NCBI GenBank assembly: GCA_030835305.1
Contig: JAURPJ010000015.1
Coordinates: 1 to 64,000 of the forward strand
DNA from: Verrucomicrobiota bacterium
GTDB taxonomy: Bacteria > Verrucomicrobiota > Verrucomicrobiia > Verrucomicrobiales > Akkermansiaceae
Length of the DNA stretch: 64,000 nucleotides
Direction of reading: 5' to 3'
Shown here: positions 45,901 through 53,381 of the stretch, in pieces
Layout of the letters: each line of letters starts with the position of its first letter
Position numbering within the stretch: position 1 is the stretch's first letter
Notes under the pieces: model-generated
Databases searched by the model: none
What the model saw: only the letters and a program-made list of their open reading frames with translations
Told to the model about the DNA's origin: nothing
Translations under genes and position numbers: made by a program

Positions 45901-46682
45901 CAGTCCGAGGATATAGTTGTTCAAGTTCAGCGATTCCAAGTGTCTTAGAAAAAATGGGTAGTAATAAACCTTTCCATAACTTTGCAATTAAGGCTCTCGA
46001 TGAAATCTATACTGAAGCGCGCCTCGAGGAAGCTCAGCGCTTCGAAGTCAATGAATTACGTAGTGGTGCGTTCATAAATGATGGTGAGGGGAAGTTTACC
46101 TTTCGTGCTCTTCCCGCCCTAGCACAGGCTGCGCCTGGTTTTGGGATGTCGCTAGGTGATATCAATGGAGACGCTCATCTCGACCTGTATATGGTGCAAA
46201 ATTTCTTCAGCCCGCAACCTGAAACTGGACGGATGCACGGAGCAATGAGTATCCTAATGACAGGCCGAGGAGATGGGATGTTTGATTCAGTGTGGCCTGA
46301 AACCAGTGGTCTGATTGTCCCGGGAGATGCAAAGGGTCTCGTGCAATTTTCAAAGGGTCATTTTCTCGTCAGTCAGAATAATGGAGAAACACTTTTATTC
46401 CGTCCTAATCATGACCGTTCGCGGCACTGCCATATTCGATTGATCGGTCACTCTAAAAACCAAAGAGCGATTGGAGCTCGAGTTTCTTGCTCATTAGAGG
46501 GTGTGCTGCTTGGGAGCTTTGAAGTTTATGGAGGCAGTGGCTATCTCAGTTCCGGAGCCTCGATAATATCTATACCTTATGGAGGTGAGGGCGTGTTAAA
46601 TATTGAGGTTGCATGGCCTGATGGTTCAAAAAGCAACCACCAAATTCTCGCACAAGAAGGCGGAGAGATTAGGAAACCGTAA
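42978..46682 (+). CDS. FG-GAP/VCBS repeat lipoprotein with ASPIC/UnbV domain (CRTAC1-like)
   Basis: A 1234-residue lipoprotein. The signal ends in a lipobox (A-V-S-C). Many calcium-binding FG-GAP/VCBS blades follow (D-I-D-S-D-G-L-P-D, D-I-D-N-D-G-D-L-D-L-A and others) in two sets, about 80-520 and 660-1100. Between them lies an ASPIC/UnbV domain (about 540-640: N-G-V-G-A-T-V-T-V, then W-P-S-G-H-T-Q) and a second one ends the protein (W-P-D-G-S-K). The role is probably surface adhesion or glycan binding. ATG 42978 is required by the lipobox; there is no room for a Shine-Dalgarno sequence between the hairpin and the ATG. Confidence 0.92.
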   Translation: MRTPLKFSFLAIAFFSAVSCRSDRDFSKNGGATDSLPIRYADRDELIVTDLESFEGQGLDTKTLFQAVDATSAGMNFVHRWELNAQTVRLFDRIEAGGGVTVGDIDSDGLPDVFLTAPLGGSRLYRNLGDFRFEDITEHAGLSTDALEMRTGASFADIDNDGDLDLAVCGFDCPTRLYINDGKGTFVDQATELGFNFKGSGIMVSFSDYDRDGDLDAFIATHRYAVDLDNPKYDNGRFAVSQMQRGSNGKMGMPPWLDELWGTIDRPGKGPFIIRAGQRGRLFRNDGNQFAEVGLEVGIEDRGMSLSATWWDHNGDGWPDLYVANDFLGSDRLYENQKDGTFRDVAPDVLPQVPWYSMGSDVGDINNDGREDFIATDMAGSTHYNAKLAMGDMSKFAWFLESGTPRQYMRNSIYLNTGRGRKMEVAQQLGLDASDWTWSPKFGDLDCDGWLDIFITNGMTADWFNSDSRRQSALGSSTPYTELKPKRDLNMALKNRKGGMSFEPVGEKWGLAEANASFGAALADLDLDGDLDIIVNRFKEPVALYRNRSTKERIRVKLFGRASNSNGVGATVTVMAGDLRQMRTVTLARGVVSTNEALAQFGLGELNKIDELIVNWPSGHTQSFTNLESGKSYEVTEPTGTPTEKTAPETTLDPFFIKDQSFPDIAHHELEFDDFGTQPLLPNRMSRLGPGLAVGDIDGDGDEDAYLGGALGSDGVIIENNGKSWKADTRISGGSNHEDMGALFFDAEGDGDLDLYVVSGGVESKIGSSNYRDRLYLNDGEGNFELSDEGSLPEVMESGSCVIAADYDGDGDLDLFVGGRVVPGEYPMAPPSHLLRNDSNEARIQFVDVTSEAAPAFQNLGMVTSALWSDVDSDGDSDLLVTAEWGAVRWFRNTDGKFTENEDSGISSLLGWWNGIVGGDLDHDGDIDYVVSNFGLNTKYHPSTKKPAILYYGDFSGNGERRIVEAKTTLKGALPVRGYSCSSSAIPSVLEKMGSNKPFHNFAIKALDEIYTEARLEEAQRFEVNELRSGAFINDGEGKFTFRALPALAQAAPGFGMSLGDINGDAHLDLYMVQNFFSPQPETGRMHGAMSILMTGRGDGMFDSVWPETSGLIVPGDAKGLVQFSKGHFLVSQNNGETLLFRPNHDRSRHCHIRLIGHSKNQRAIGARVSCSLEGVLLGSFEVYGGSGYLSSGASIISIPYGGEGVLNIEVAWPDGSKSNHQILAQEGGEIRKP

Positions 46683-46858
46683 AAACTCCAATCTAAACTC
46701 GCATGGGGCTTGTCGATCAATCGCGCGAAATCTGCAATTTCAAGCCTAGAGCGTTCGAAAAACAAAGCCCCTCGCTCCACTCTCACCCCCCATACAATCG
46801 TGCCCCTAGATAGGCCAAATTCCTAAAGACCGGCCGGAGTAATCAGGAGGTAACTTAA

Positions 46859-46887
46859 TTGACACGGATACGAAAATAACGTATTAA
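46859..46887 (+). promoter_or_regulatory. sigma-70-like promoter
   Basis: TTGACA (46859-46864), 17-bp spacer and TATTAA (46882-46887). It points at the foldback element starting at 46948 and, further on, at the glycosyltransferase gene. Confidence 0.5.
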
Positions 46888-46947
46888 CTACCCTCCTGCG
46901 GGATTTCCGTCACGTTCATTTATAGTAGAGGTCTTGCACTCTTCCAG

Positions 46948-47118
46948 TTTATGGACCGCGCAGAGCGAGAGGATCGGTGCTTGATAGTCTTTTCGAGCTA
47001 GATGTTAACCGGCCTCCTGTGTTCTGGCCCCCGGCCTTTCAATCCGGAAGCCTGTTGACATCTAGTCCGAAAAACTTATTTAGGGACTCTGATCTTCTCG
47101 CTCTGCGCAGTCCATAAA
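46948..47118. repeat. 171-bp nested foldback element (MITE-like or structured RNA)
   Basis: The outer arms are 28 bp (46948-46975 and 47091-47118), inverted, 26 of 28 matching. An inner inverted pair of 12 bp (46998-47009 and 47054-47065, 11 matching) lies inside, with a further 6-bp pairing TTTTCG/CGAAAA between the two. The 44-bp apex is rich in GGCC. No open frame is present and no target-site duplication is clear. It sits between a good promoter and the glycosyltransferase gene, so a regulatory RNA or a transcribed MITE are both possible. Confidence 0.6.
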
Positions 47119-47187
47119 ATGGTAGGATTGTAAAATGACCTCATGGTCGATGAGCAGGGAGGGGTAAGCACGATTGGGGACGACTAG

Positions 47188-48186
47188 ATGAGCGATTTGG
47201 TGTCGGTGATTTTCCCGGTTGGGCCCGGGGTGTTTGATGCTGGTTTGGCACTAAATGATTTGCTGGGGCAGAGCTACTCCAGGCTCGAGGTAGTGGCGGT
47301 GCTGAACGGGTGTCCCGAAGGAGTAAGGCGGGAATTTTTGGGCCGGAATGATTCTCGACTCAGGATCATTGATTTGGGGGATGAGCCCAGATTGTTGGAT
47401 GCTCTTGATTTGGCGGTGGAAAATTGTCAGGGCAGGTGGCTGGCGCGGATGGATGCAGATGACCGGTGCGATTCAACGAGGATTGAGAGGCAGGTCGCCT
47501 TGCTGGAATCCGGTCAGTGTGAGGTGGCGAGTTGCGGAATTTCGCTCAAGGGGGCATTAGGTGATGGAATGCAGCGCTATGTGGATTGGGTCAACGGACT
47601 GGACAATCCGAAGAAGGTTTCACGGGAGAGATTCGTAGAGAGCCCGGTGGTGCAACCCACTGTGGTGATGGCTAAGTGCTTGTTTGAGGAAGTCGGAGGT
47701 TACTTTCGGAACGGTTTTGCGGAGGACTACGATTTGTGGCTGCGCCTACTGGAGCTCGGCGCGCGATTTGGAAAGGTTCCGGAGTTTCTCTATGACTGGC
47801 ACGATCGGCCGGATCGCCTAACCCGGAGCGATCCTCGTTTCGAACATAAAATGATGCTGACATTGAAAGCTGATGCCTTGGCCCGCCTTCCTGAGATCAA
47901 GGAGAATGGCGTCGTGATTTCGGGTGCCGGACCCATTGGGAAGGTGTTGGGACGCGAATTAATTTCGCGGGGAATCGCGGTTTGGGGTTATTTTGAGGTG
48001 AGTCCCAAAAGGATTGGGAGCACTTGTCAGGGGGCTCCGATCGCGGGCCCTTGGGAATTTGGGCGGCGCTGGCGGGATGCCATTTTACTGGCAGCGGTGG
48101 GCGTTGGTGGTGGCCGGATGATAGTAAGAAAGTTGGCCAACGAAGCGGGATTCAAGGAGGGAAGCGACTTTTGGTGTTGTTGTTAG
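47188..48186 (+). CDS. family 2 glycosyltransferase with C-terminal Rossmann-like domain
   Basis: A 332-residue protein. The GT2 domain covers about 1-215: it opens S-V-I-F-P-V-G-P, has the nucleotide-sugar/metal motif M-D-A-D-D-R near residue 92 and the acceptor-side F-A-E-D-Y-D-L-W-L-R. Residues about 230-332 form a separate nucleotide-binding-like unit (V-V-I-S-G-A-G-P-I-G-K-V-L-G-R-E-L) that ends C-C-C. GT2 enzymes usually stop after the first domain. It stands alone between the foldback and a tRNA, so its glycan is unknown. Confidence 0.85.
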   Translation: MSDLVSVIFPVGPGVFDAGLALNDLLGQSYSRLEVVAVLNGCPEGVRREFLGRNDSRLRIIDLGDEPRLLDALDLAVENCQGRWLARMDADDRCDSTRIERQVALLESGQCEVASCGISLKGALGDGMQRYVDWVNGLDNPKKVSRERFVESPVVQPTVVMAKCLFEEVGGYFRNGFAEDYDLWLRLLELGARFGKVPEFLYDWHDRPDRLTRSDPRFEHKMMLTLKADALARLPEIKENGVVISGAGPIGKVLGRELISRGIAVWGYFEVSPKRIGSTCQGAPIAGPWEFGRRWRDAILLAAVGVGGGRMIVRKLANEAGFKEGSDFWCCC

Positions 48187-48273
48187 GTGCAGCAAGTGGA
48201 TTTTCTGAGGAAAGGCAAAGATTTCGACTTGCCAAATGTCGCTGCTTGACACAGTTTCCCGCCCTCGAAGTGA

Positions 48274-48350
<77 letters not shown>

Positions 48351-48365
48351 CTTTGCTTTTCGAGG

Positions 48366-48388
48366 CTGCCGATTCCGGCAGTTTTTTT
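48366..48388 (+). terminator. tRNA-Pro terminator
   Basis: A 6-bp stem CTGCCG/CGGCAG with ATTC loop and seven T residues, 15 bp after the tRNA. Confidence 0.9.
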
Positions 48389-48576
48389 GTGGACAGGAAA
48401 TCCGGTTCGATCGCTGGTCCGGACCGATCGTCGAGATATCGAGATCGATTTTCTGCTGATCGGCAAGGGATTGGATTCGATAGGTAGATTTCTGATCTTC
48501 GGAGCTTTTTAAGGATTAGGATAATTCTGTTTTTTTGAGTATGGAATTCATTCCACAGGCTTCGTCCAAATCCCTC
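48389..48576. other. non-coding stretch after tRNA-Pro
   Basis: I see no gene or clear signal in this part of the 48.4-49.06 kb interval. The rest of the interval holds a small gene fragment and a hairpin, listed separately. Confidence 0.4.
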
Positions 48577-48738
48577 TTACCACTTGTTGGCCCACTCGAT
48601 TTCGACCACATGGGTTTGGGTTTCAACATCGTATCGGATGCCGCCAGGTAATCGCACTTCGGTTTTCCCGTTGTTCTGCAGAGTCCACTGGTTCAGGTAG
48701 TAGGCTTCATTTTTCTCGGTGCCGGTTTTGTTGGTACT
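48577..48738 (-). pseudogene. fragment of a nuclease-like conserved hypothetical protein
   Basis: On the minus strand 53 codons end at TAA 48579-48577 and read N-E-A-Y-Y-L-N-Q-W, then E-V-R-L-P-G-G-I-R-Y-D-V-E-T-Q-T-H and V-E-I-E-W-A-N-K-W. The order resembles a short bacterial family with E-x-x-L-P-D-G-T-R-x-D-x-x-T-x-T-H-A-I-E-x-D, possibly PDDEXK-like, which normally continues past K-W. Here it is cut off, and an in-frame TGA stands upstream at 48741-48739. Probably a remnant. Confidence 0.45.
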
Positions 48739-48891
48739 TCATCGCAACTCCATAAGAGAAGGAAGATCTGGCAGTTCAGGAATCTCATCAGTCTTTCCAT
48801 CTATTATGACTCATGATGATCGTAAAAGTAATTGAGAGCAGGCGCGGCACTCGATGAAAATGTTCGCGCGGACTCCGGCCCTTTGATGTGT

Positions 48892-48923
48892 TTCTTTTTC
48901 CCAGCAAAATCGGGGAAAAAGAA
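48892..48923. terminator. hairpin with A/T-rich ends
   Basis: A perfect 11-bp inverted repeat (TTCTTTTTCCC at 48892-48902, complement at 48913-48923) with a 10-nt loop. It could end transcription arriving from the moc-like operon on the minus strand. Confidence 0.5.
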
Positions 48924-49061
48924 GGGCCCTCCTTTTCGCTGAAACAATCCACTCCCTGCCGGTTTTGAGCAAGAAAGACCCAGGTATGGGACTTTTGAGA
49001 CCAACTTGAACAGAGGTTACGATTGGATACAGTGTTCTCCAGCCCTAGGTTCTTGAGGGGA

Positions 49062-50486
49062 TCAAGAAGGGTGGAATTGGATTCGCCCGCTGACTTCTCT
49101 CACCTGATGGGTTTGAAGAGCCTTGCAAGCGGGCCGGCGGGCCGGGCTTCCGTCGGCGAGGTTAAAGCGACCGTTGTGCTTTGGACACTCGATCATTTTC
49201 TTCATAACGAGTCCGTCGGCAAGGTGGGTTTTGCCATGAGTGCAGATGCCATCGGTGGCGTAAAGTTGCCCTTCACCGTCGCGGTAGATTGCGTAGGTCT
49301 GGTCGTGGTGATCGACTCGAATGACTGCCGAGTTTTCAAGAGCAGCTGATGGGCAGATCTCAAGCCAGCCTTCCGCATTGGCAGGGCATGAAGGTGTGAT
49401 GGCAGGTTTTTTCTCGCGACCTCCAGTTGAGGGAAGACTACGTTGGACGTGGTATCCTGGCTCTTCGGTTTGCCGGGCGACGGTCGGAATGATTTCTTTC
49501 CAGCATGCCCAAAGGCTGGGGTAGGGGGCGGGGCAATCGTCTTTGACGATCTCGTGAAGTGCCGGGAGATTGTAATAGGGGACCAGGGGAAACATGTGGT
49601 GTTCCACATGGTAGTTCATGTTGAGGTAGAGGAACCGGTTGACGATGTTGGTGAGGAACGTTCGGGAGTTGAGTCGGTGATCGAGGACGTTTTCGGCCAA
49701 CCCGGTGTGCTGGGTGAGGCCGTAAAGAGACATCAACCAAGTGCCGAAAATATTGGGAAGGCAGATTAGGAAAAGAGGGAGAAAGCTACCGGCGATCAGG
49801 GCCCCTGCAATCACCAGCAAATAGACTGCGAGATGGACGCGGGCGGTGCGGAAGACCTTTGGGAATTCGTCTTCGGGGATGAATGCGCGTTCGCGTTCGG
49901 CGAGCTGGCCCCGGGCATGATGGAGGAGGTTGCCGAAGTATTTGGGGTAACGCTTGATGGCGAAGCAGCCGAGGAGCATGCCGGTGATATCAGGGGGGCG
50001 GGGGACGGCAATTTCCGGGTCTCGGCCCACGATGATGGTGTCGCTGTGATGCCGGGTGTGGGACCAGCGCCATACCGTTGATTCGCGCAACACCATGAAG
50101 GAGGCGATTTCGTAGAGGGCGATGTTCAACCAGTCGGTTTTGAAAGCGGACCCGTGAAGTCCTTCGTGCCAGCGAGCATCGGCGCTCCCCGCAAAGAGTG
50201 CGGCGTAGATCAAGTAGGGGGCAATGACCCACCAGGTTCCCCATAGGCTGATGGTGGCTGCAGCGGATGCAAAAATCAGGCCAAACCAGATGAAGGCGTC
50301 GCGGAGGGCGGGGCCGTTTCGGCGGACGAGGAGTTTGCGCATTTTTGCCGGTGGAATCGGGCTTTGATACCACTCGGCCTCAGCCAGTCCGGCTTCAATC
50401 GCCTTTCGGGAATTTTGGCGGTTGAGCAAGTAAACCGACGGGTCGGGGAAAGCGACCTGGTCCTTTGGTTTGGAGGTGGCGGACAT
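49062..50486 (-). CDS. fatty-acid-desaturase-type di-iron oxygenase fused to a Rieske ferredoxin (MocD-MocE fusion)
   Basis: A 474-residue protein. The N-terminal membrane di-iron domain (about 30-320) has His boxes H-E-G-L-H, H-T-R-H-H and H-V-E-H-H with several hydrophobic segments. The C-terminal Rieske domain (about 375-470) has C-T-H-G-K and C-P-K-H-N-G, the two Cys-x-His pairs of a [2Fe-2S] centre. In rhizobia mocD (hydroxylase/desaturase-like) and mocE (Rieske ferredoxin) are separate genes for rhizopine use; here they are one chain, which would feed electrons directly to the di-iron site. ATG 50486 chosen; an upstream in-frame start overlaps the previous gene. Last gene of a three-gene operon. 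Confidence 0.9.
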   Translation of the reverse strand: MSATSKPKDQVAFPDPSVYLLNRQNSRKAIEAGLAEAEWYQSPIPPAKMRKLLVRRNGPALRDAFIWFGLIFASAAATISLWGTWWVIAPYLIYAALFAGSADARWHEGLHGSAFKTDWLNIALYEIASFMVLRESTVWRWSHTRHHSDTIIVGRDPEIAVPRPPDITGMLLGCFAIKRYPKYFGNLLHHARGQLAERERAFIPEDEFPKVFRTARVHLAVYLLVIAGALIAGSFLPLFLICLPNIFGTWLMSLYGLTQHTGLAENVLDHRLNSRTFLTNIVNRFLYLNMNYHVEHHMFPLVPYYNLPALHEIVKDDCPAPYPSLWACWKEIIPTVARQTEEPGYHVQRSLPSTGGREKKPAITPSCPANAEGWLEICPSAALENSAVIRVDHHDQTYAIYRDGEGQLYATDGICTHGKTHLADGLVMKKMIECPKHNGRFNLADGSPARRPACKALQTHQVREVSGRIQFHPS

Positions 50487-50500
50487 GACGGGTGTGCAAA

Positions 50501-51322
50501 TTATCCTCTCAGGCCGACCTGGTCCATCAAAAGGGCGGTTTGCAGGTAGGCCTCTTCCACCCATTCCACAATTCGTCCCGGGTCGGGTGAGTATTCCAGT
50601 TCGATGGATACGGCGCCATCAATTCCCAGTTCCTTGATCGCTTGCAAATATGGTGCAAACTTCACGACGCCTCGTCCGGGCGGGAGATCGCCGTGAACTT
50701 TTCCGTCGCAGTCACTGATGTGAACATGGATGGCTTGGTCTGCGAGTTTGCAGACCTCCTCGGGGCCGTTGTCTGCCAGGACGAGGTGGGAGATGTCTAT
50801 GTTGGCCTGGACGCGGGGGTGTTCACATTCGCGCACAAAGCGTGACATTTCATTGATACTGCTCAGGAGGCTGAGTCGGAATGGTTCGAGTTCCAGGGCA
50901 ATGTTGACTCCTTTGCTTTCGGCGTAATCGCCAAGGATCCGGCAGGATTCGATCCCCCAGCGCCATTGATCTTCCGGAGTGATGACTTCGCGCTGCCACA
51001 GGTATTCGCCAAGAACGAGGAGGATGTTGTCGGCACCCCAGTGTGCAGCGAGGTCGATGAATTCCTTACAGCGCGAGATGTGGTATTCGCGAACAGGATC
51101 GTTAAAATCAATAAGGCCGATGGCAACGACGGGTAGGGAAATAATGGGTAGGTTTTTTGCCTCGCAGGTTTTGGTGATCGTCGAAATTTCATCGTTCGAA
51201 ATCAAGGACGGTTCAGTGAAGATGTCGACGGAGTCAAAGCCGATTCGTGCGATGTGCTCGAGGCCGCTAACGGTGTCGACTCCTGCTTGGCTAAATGCGC
51301 TGTTGATGATTCCAAGTTTCAT
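50501..51322 (-). CDS. sugar phosphate isomerase/epimerase (TIM barrel, IolE/IolI-like)
   Basis: A 273-residue xylose-isomerase-like TIM-barrel protein. It opens M-K-L-G-I-I-N-S-A-F-S. Metal-ligand candidates are E in A-L-E-L-E-P-F, D-H pattern in A-N-I-D-I-S-H, H-I-S-D-C-D-G and the final S-I-E-L-E-Y. Relatives isomerise or dehydrate inositol-derived ketoses. It starts 12 bp after the MocA-like gene and ends 14 bp before the desaturase-Rieske gene, so it belongs to the same operon. Confidence 0.9.
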   Translation of the reverse strand: MKLGIINSAFSQAGVDTVSGLEHIARIGFDSVDIFTEPSLISNDEISTITKTCEAKNLPIISLPVVAIGLIDFNDPVREYHISRCKEFIDLAAHWGADNILLVLGEYLWQREVITPEDQWRWGIESCRILGDYAESKGVNIALELEPFRLSLLSSINEMSRFVRECEHPRVQANIDISHLVLADNGPEEVCKLADQAIHVHISDCDGKVHGDLPPGRGVVKFAPYLQAIKELGIDGAVSIELEYSPDPGRIVEWVEEAYLQTALLMDQVGLRG

Positions 51323-51334
51323 GAGGAGAAGTTC

Positions 51335-52396
51335 TTAAGGGTGGAGGATTTCGTCGAGAAGAACCCGTCGTTTTTCTGTCGAGCTGATCACTGCGGCTTC
51401 GACCAGGGCGATGGTCTTTAGATTGTCACGCCCGTCGAGCGTTGGATGGTTCCCATATTGGAGGGCGTTGAGGAGGTCCAGCATGGTTCCGCCAAAGGCA
51501 TCGGGAAACCAGCTGCCCCGAAGGTCGGAGACAATAAATTCTGGGTCCCCAATTGCCGCGTGGCGAAGGGTGGATGGGCTCGTGTAAGGGTCCTGGCACC
51601 AGCCAATATTCCCGATGGCGAGACCTTTGGTTCCTTCGATACGGAACTCGATGTTGATATCGGATGGGCAGCCTTCGTGCGCCGGTCCGGTCCAAACATC
51701 GTCGATGATGGTGGCGCGTAAGCCATCACCATACTCGAGGATGCTGGTGCAGATTCCGTCGTGGTGCGGGAAGGATGTGCGTGGATCGGGGCGGGTGCTG
51801 CAATAGACGGCCTCGGGATCGCCATGCCAGTGGCGGAGGCAATCGAAGTGATGAATGGACATGATCTTGAGTGTGGCGCTTTCGAGTTCGGCCTGCCAAG
51901 GCTGCCAATGGGGGATGGCCCGCATGTTGATGGTGGTGAAGACCGGATCTCCAAATCTGCCGTTGCCGAGGAGTGAGGAGGCTTCGGCCACCGAGGGGTC
52001 GAAGCGCATGTTTTGGTTCACTGCGAGCACGATACCCGAGGATTCGCAGGCCTCGACCAGGATGCGTGCGGCGTGATAGTCCACTGCGAGAGGTTTTTGC
52101 GCAAGGATGCCCTTGACGGTTCCTCGCCGGCAGGCGGTGAGAATGAGGTCCGCCTGATGTTGCGGGGGGACAGCAATGTCCAGGACTTCAATAGCGGGAT
52201 CATGGAGAAGCGACTCAATGTTATCGTAAACCTTGGGAATCTGATGAAGGTTGGCAACCTTGCGGGCGTTTCTTGGGGTTCGCGATGATATGGCGGCGAC
52301 ATTAAGTCCGAGTTTTTTGTAGGCGGGGAGATGACAATCGCTGACGATGAAGCCGCTTCCAATCACGCCGATCTTCTGGTAGGGCTCCGTGATCAT
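51335..52396 (-). CDS. Gfo/Idh/MocA family dehydrogenase (MocA/IolG-like)
   Basis: A 353-residue cytoplasmic NAD-dependent dehydrogenase: Rossmann I-G-V-I-G-S-G-F near residue 9, catalytic Lys region L-A-Q-K-P-L-A-V-D (A-Q replaces the common C-E), then H-H-F-D-C-L-R-H-W. With the IolE-like and MocD-MocE-like genes it suggests oxidation of a cyclitol or similar polyol. The start is uncertain: ATG 52396 begins just ahead of the Rossmann fold and follows a run of nine A residues; ATG 52468 would add 24 polar residues. Confidence 0.9.
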   Translation of the reverse strand: MITEPYQKIGVIGSGFIVSDCHLPAYKKLGLNVAAISSRTPRNARKVANLHQIPKVYDNIESLLHDPAIEVLDIAVPPQHQADLILTACRRGTVKGILAQKPLAVDYHAARILVEACESSGIVLAVNQNMRFDPSVAEASSLLGNGRFGDPVFTTINMRAIPHWQPWQAELESATLKIMSIHHFDCLRHWHGDPEAVYCSTRPDPRTSFPHHDGICTSILEYGDGLRATIIDDVWTGPAHEGCPSDINIEFRIEGTKGLAIGNIGWCQDPYTSPSTLRHAAIGDPEFIVSDLRGSWFPDAFGGTMLDLLNALQYGNHPTLDGRDNLKTIALVEAAVISSTEKRRVLLDEILHP

Positions 52397-52527
52397 TTTT
52401 TTTTCAGACTGAACATGAGCATTCCCATTTGGTATTTGGCTGTTTTTTGCTTTCGTGAAATCACCCATTGTGTGAGGAATTTTTCGGTTTGCGACGGTGT
52501 GAAAAGGTTAGGGATGCTTTGGGCAAT

Positions 52528-53301
52528 CTATGGGTTGGTCGCTTTCCAGCGATCTTCAATCGTTGAAAAATCAGTGCCGCTGGAAAGGGCGAGCCAGTTT
52601 TCTTTATCGTTTCCGTTCCCTTTGCCTGAGTTGAGTCGCACCTGATAGAGGATTTCAATCAGCTCCCCTTCGACGGCCGGCTCGAGCTGTTCCGTTGAAA
52701 GTGCCGACCGGATTTTTGGCATCTGTTGGCGTTCCGGCAGTTGCCGTTTGTATTTTCGGAAAGCCGTTGCGTCTTGGTCGGTCTGAAGAAATTGCTCAAT
52801 CTCCCGAGTGTTTTGGTCATGCTGTGCTGCCATCTCCTTTTCGATTTTTTGGCGGTCTTCCCTACCTGACTACATCCACTTGCAAATTGTTTGTTGGTGG
52901 TTCAGCAAGCGCTTGGTAGGGAGTTCTTGAAAATATTGTGATTCGTTTTCCGAGAGGGCCATTGAATCGATGAAGTCACCGTAAATCGTGGGAAGGCCGG
53001 TTTTGATCCTTTCCTTGCTGAGAGTTTTTCCTTCCTCGATTTGCATCACTTCGGTCATAGAGCGGGGTGTACGTGATTTTGGTGACGAAACTTTTCTTGG
53101 TTTGGAGCGACTGATTTGGGAAGTGTTCGCATCCTGGCCGCCGGCTCCCGAAGAGCCCGCGCGCTTTGACTGATGGTCAGGCCGGGTTGTGTGGCTCGCC
53201 GAAACGATTTGATCGCAAAGTGATTGAAGTCGAATCTCCTGAACGATGAAAACAAGAACCCCGGTGACGATCGCGGCGAAGGCGCTGGGAAAGATTTTCA
53301 C
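52528..53301 (-). pseudogene. membrane-anchored hypothetical protein split by an in-frame amber codon
   Basis: One frame from ATG 53301 has an N-terminal anchor (F-A-A-I-V-T-G-V-L-V-F-I-V), a basic Ser-rich linker, and a helical region ending K-W-M at TAG 52872-52870. The same frame goes on S-G-R-E-D-R-Q-K-I-E-K-E-M and remains helical to a stop at 52528. Composition is the same on both sides, so this is most likely one gene of about 257 codons with a CAG-to-TAG change. The two halves could also be translated separately, since the second has ATG 52833 after an AAGGAG. Function not recognised. Confidence 0.55.
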
Positions 53302-53381
53302 CCCTTGAGTCTTTTGGAAATCTTATGGAGATGACAGAAAAAATTGGCATCGCTTTCATTAGCAGGTCAGGATCATACCTT

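Noticed and set aside
52870-52872. TAG as pyrrolysine
   Set aside because: No pyl genes or methylamine methyltransferase context; a CAG-to-TAG change is simpler.
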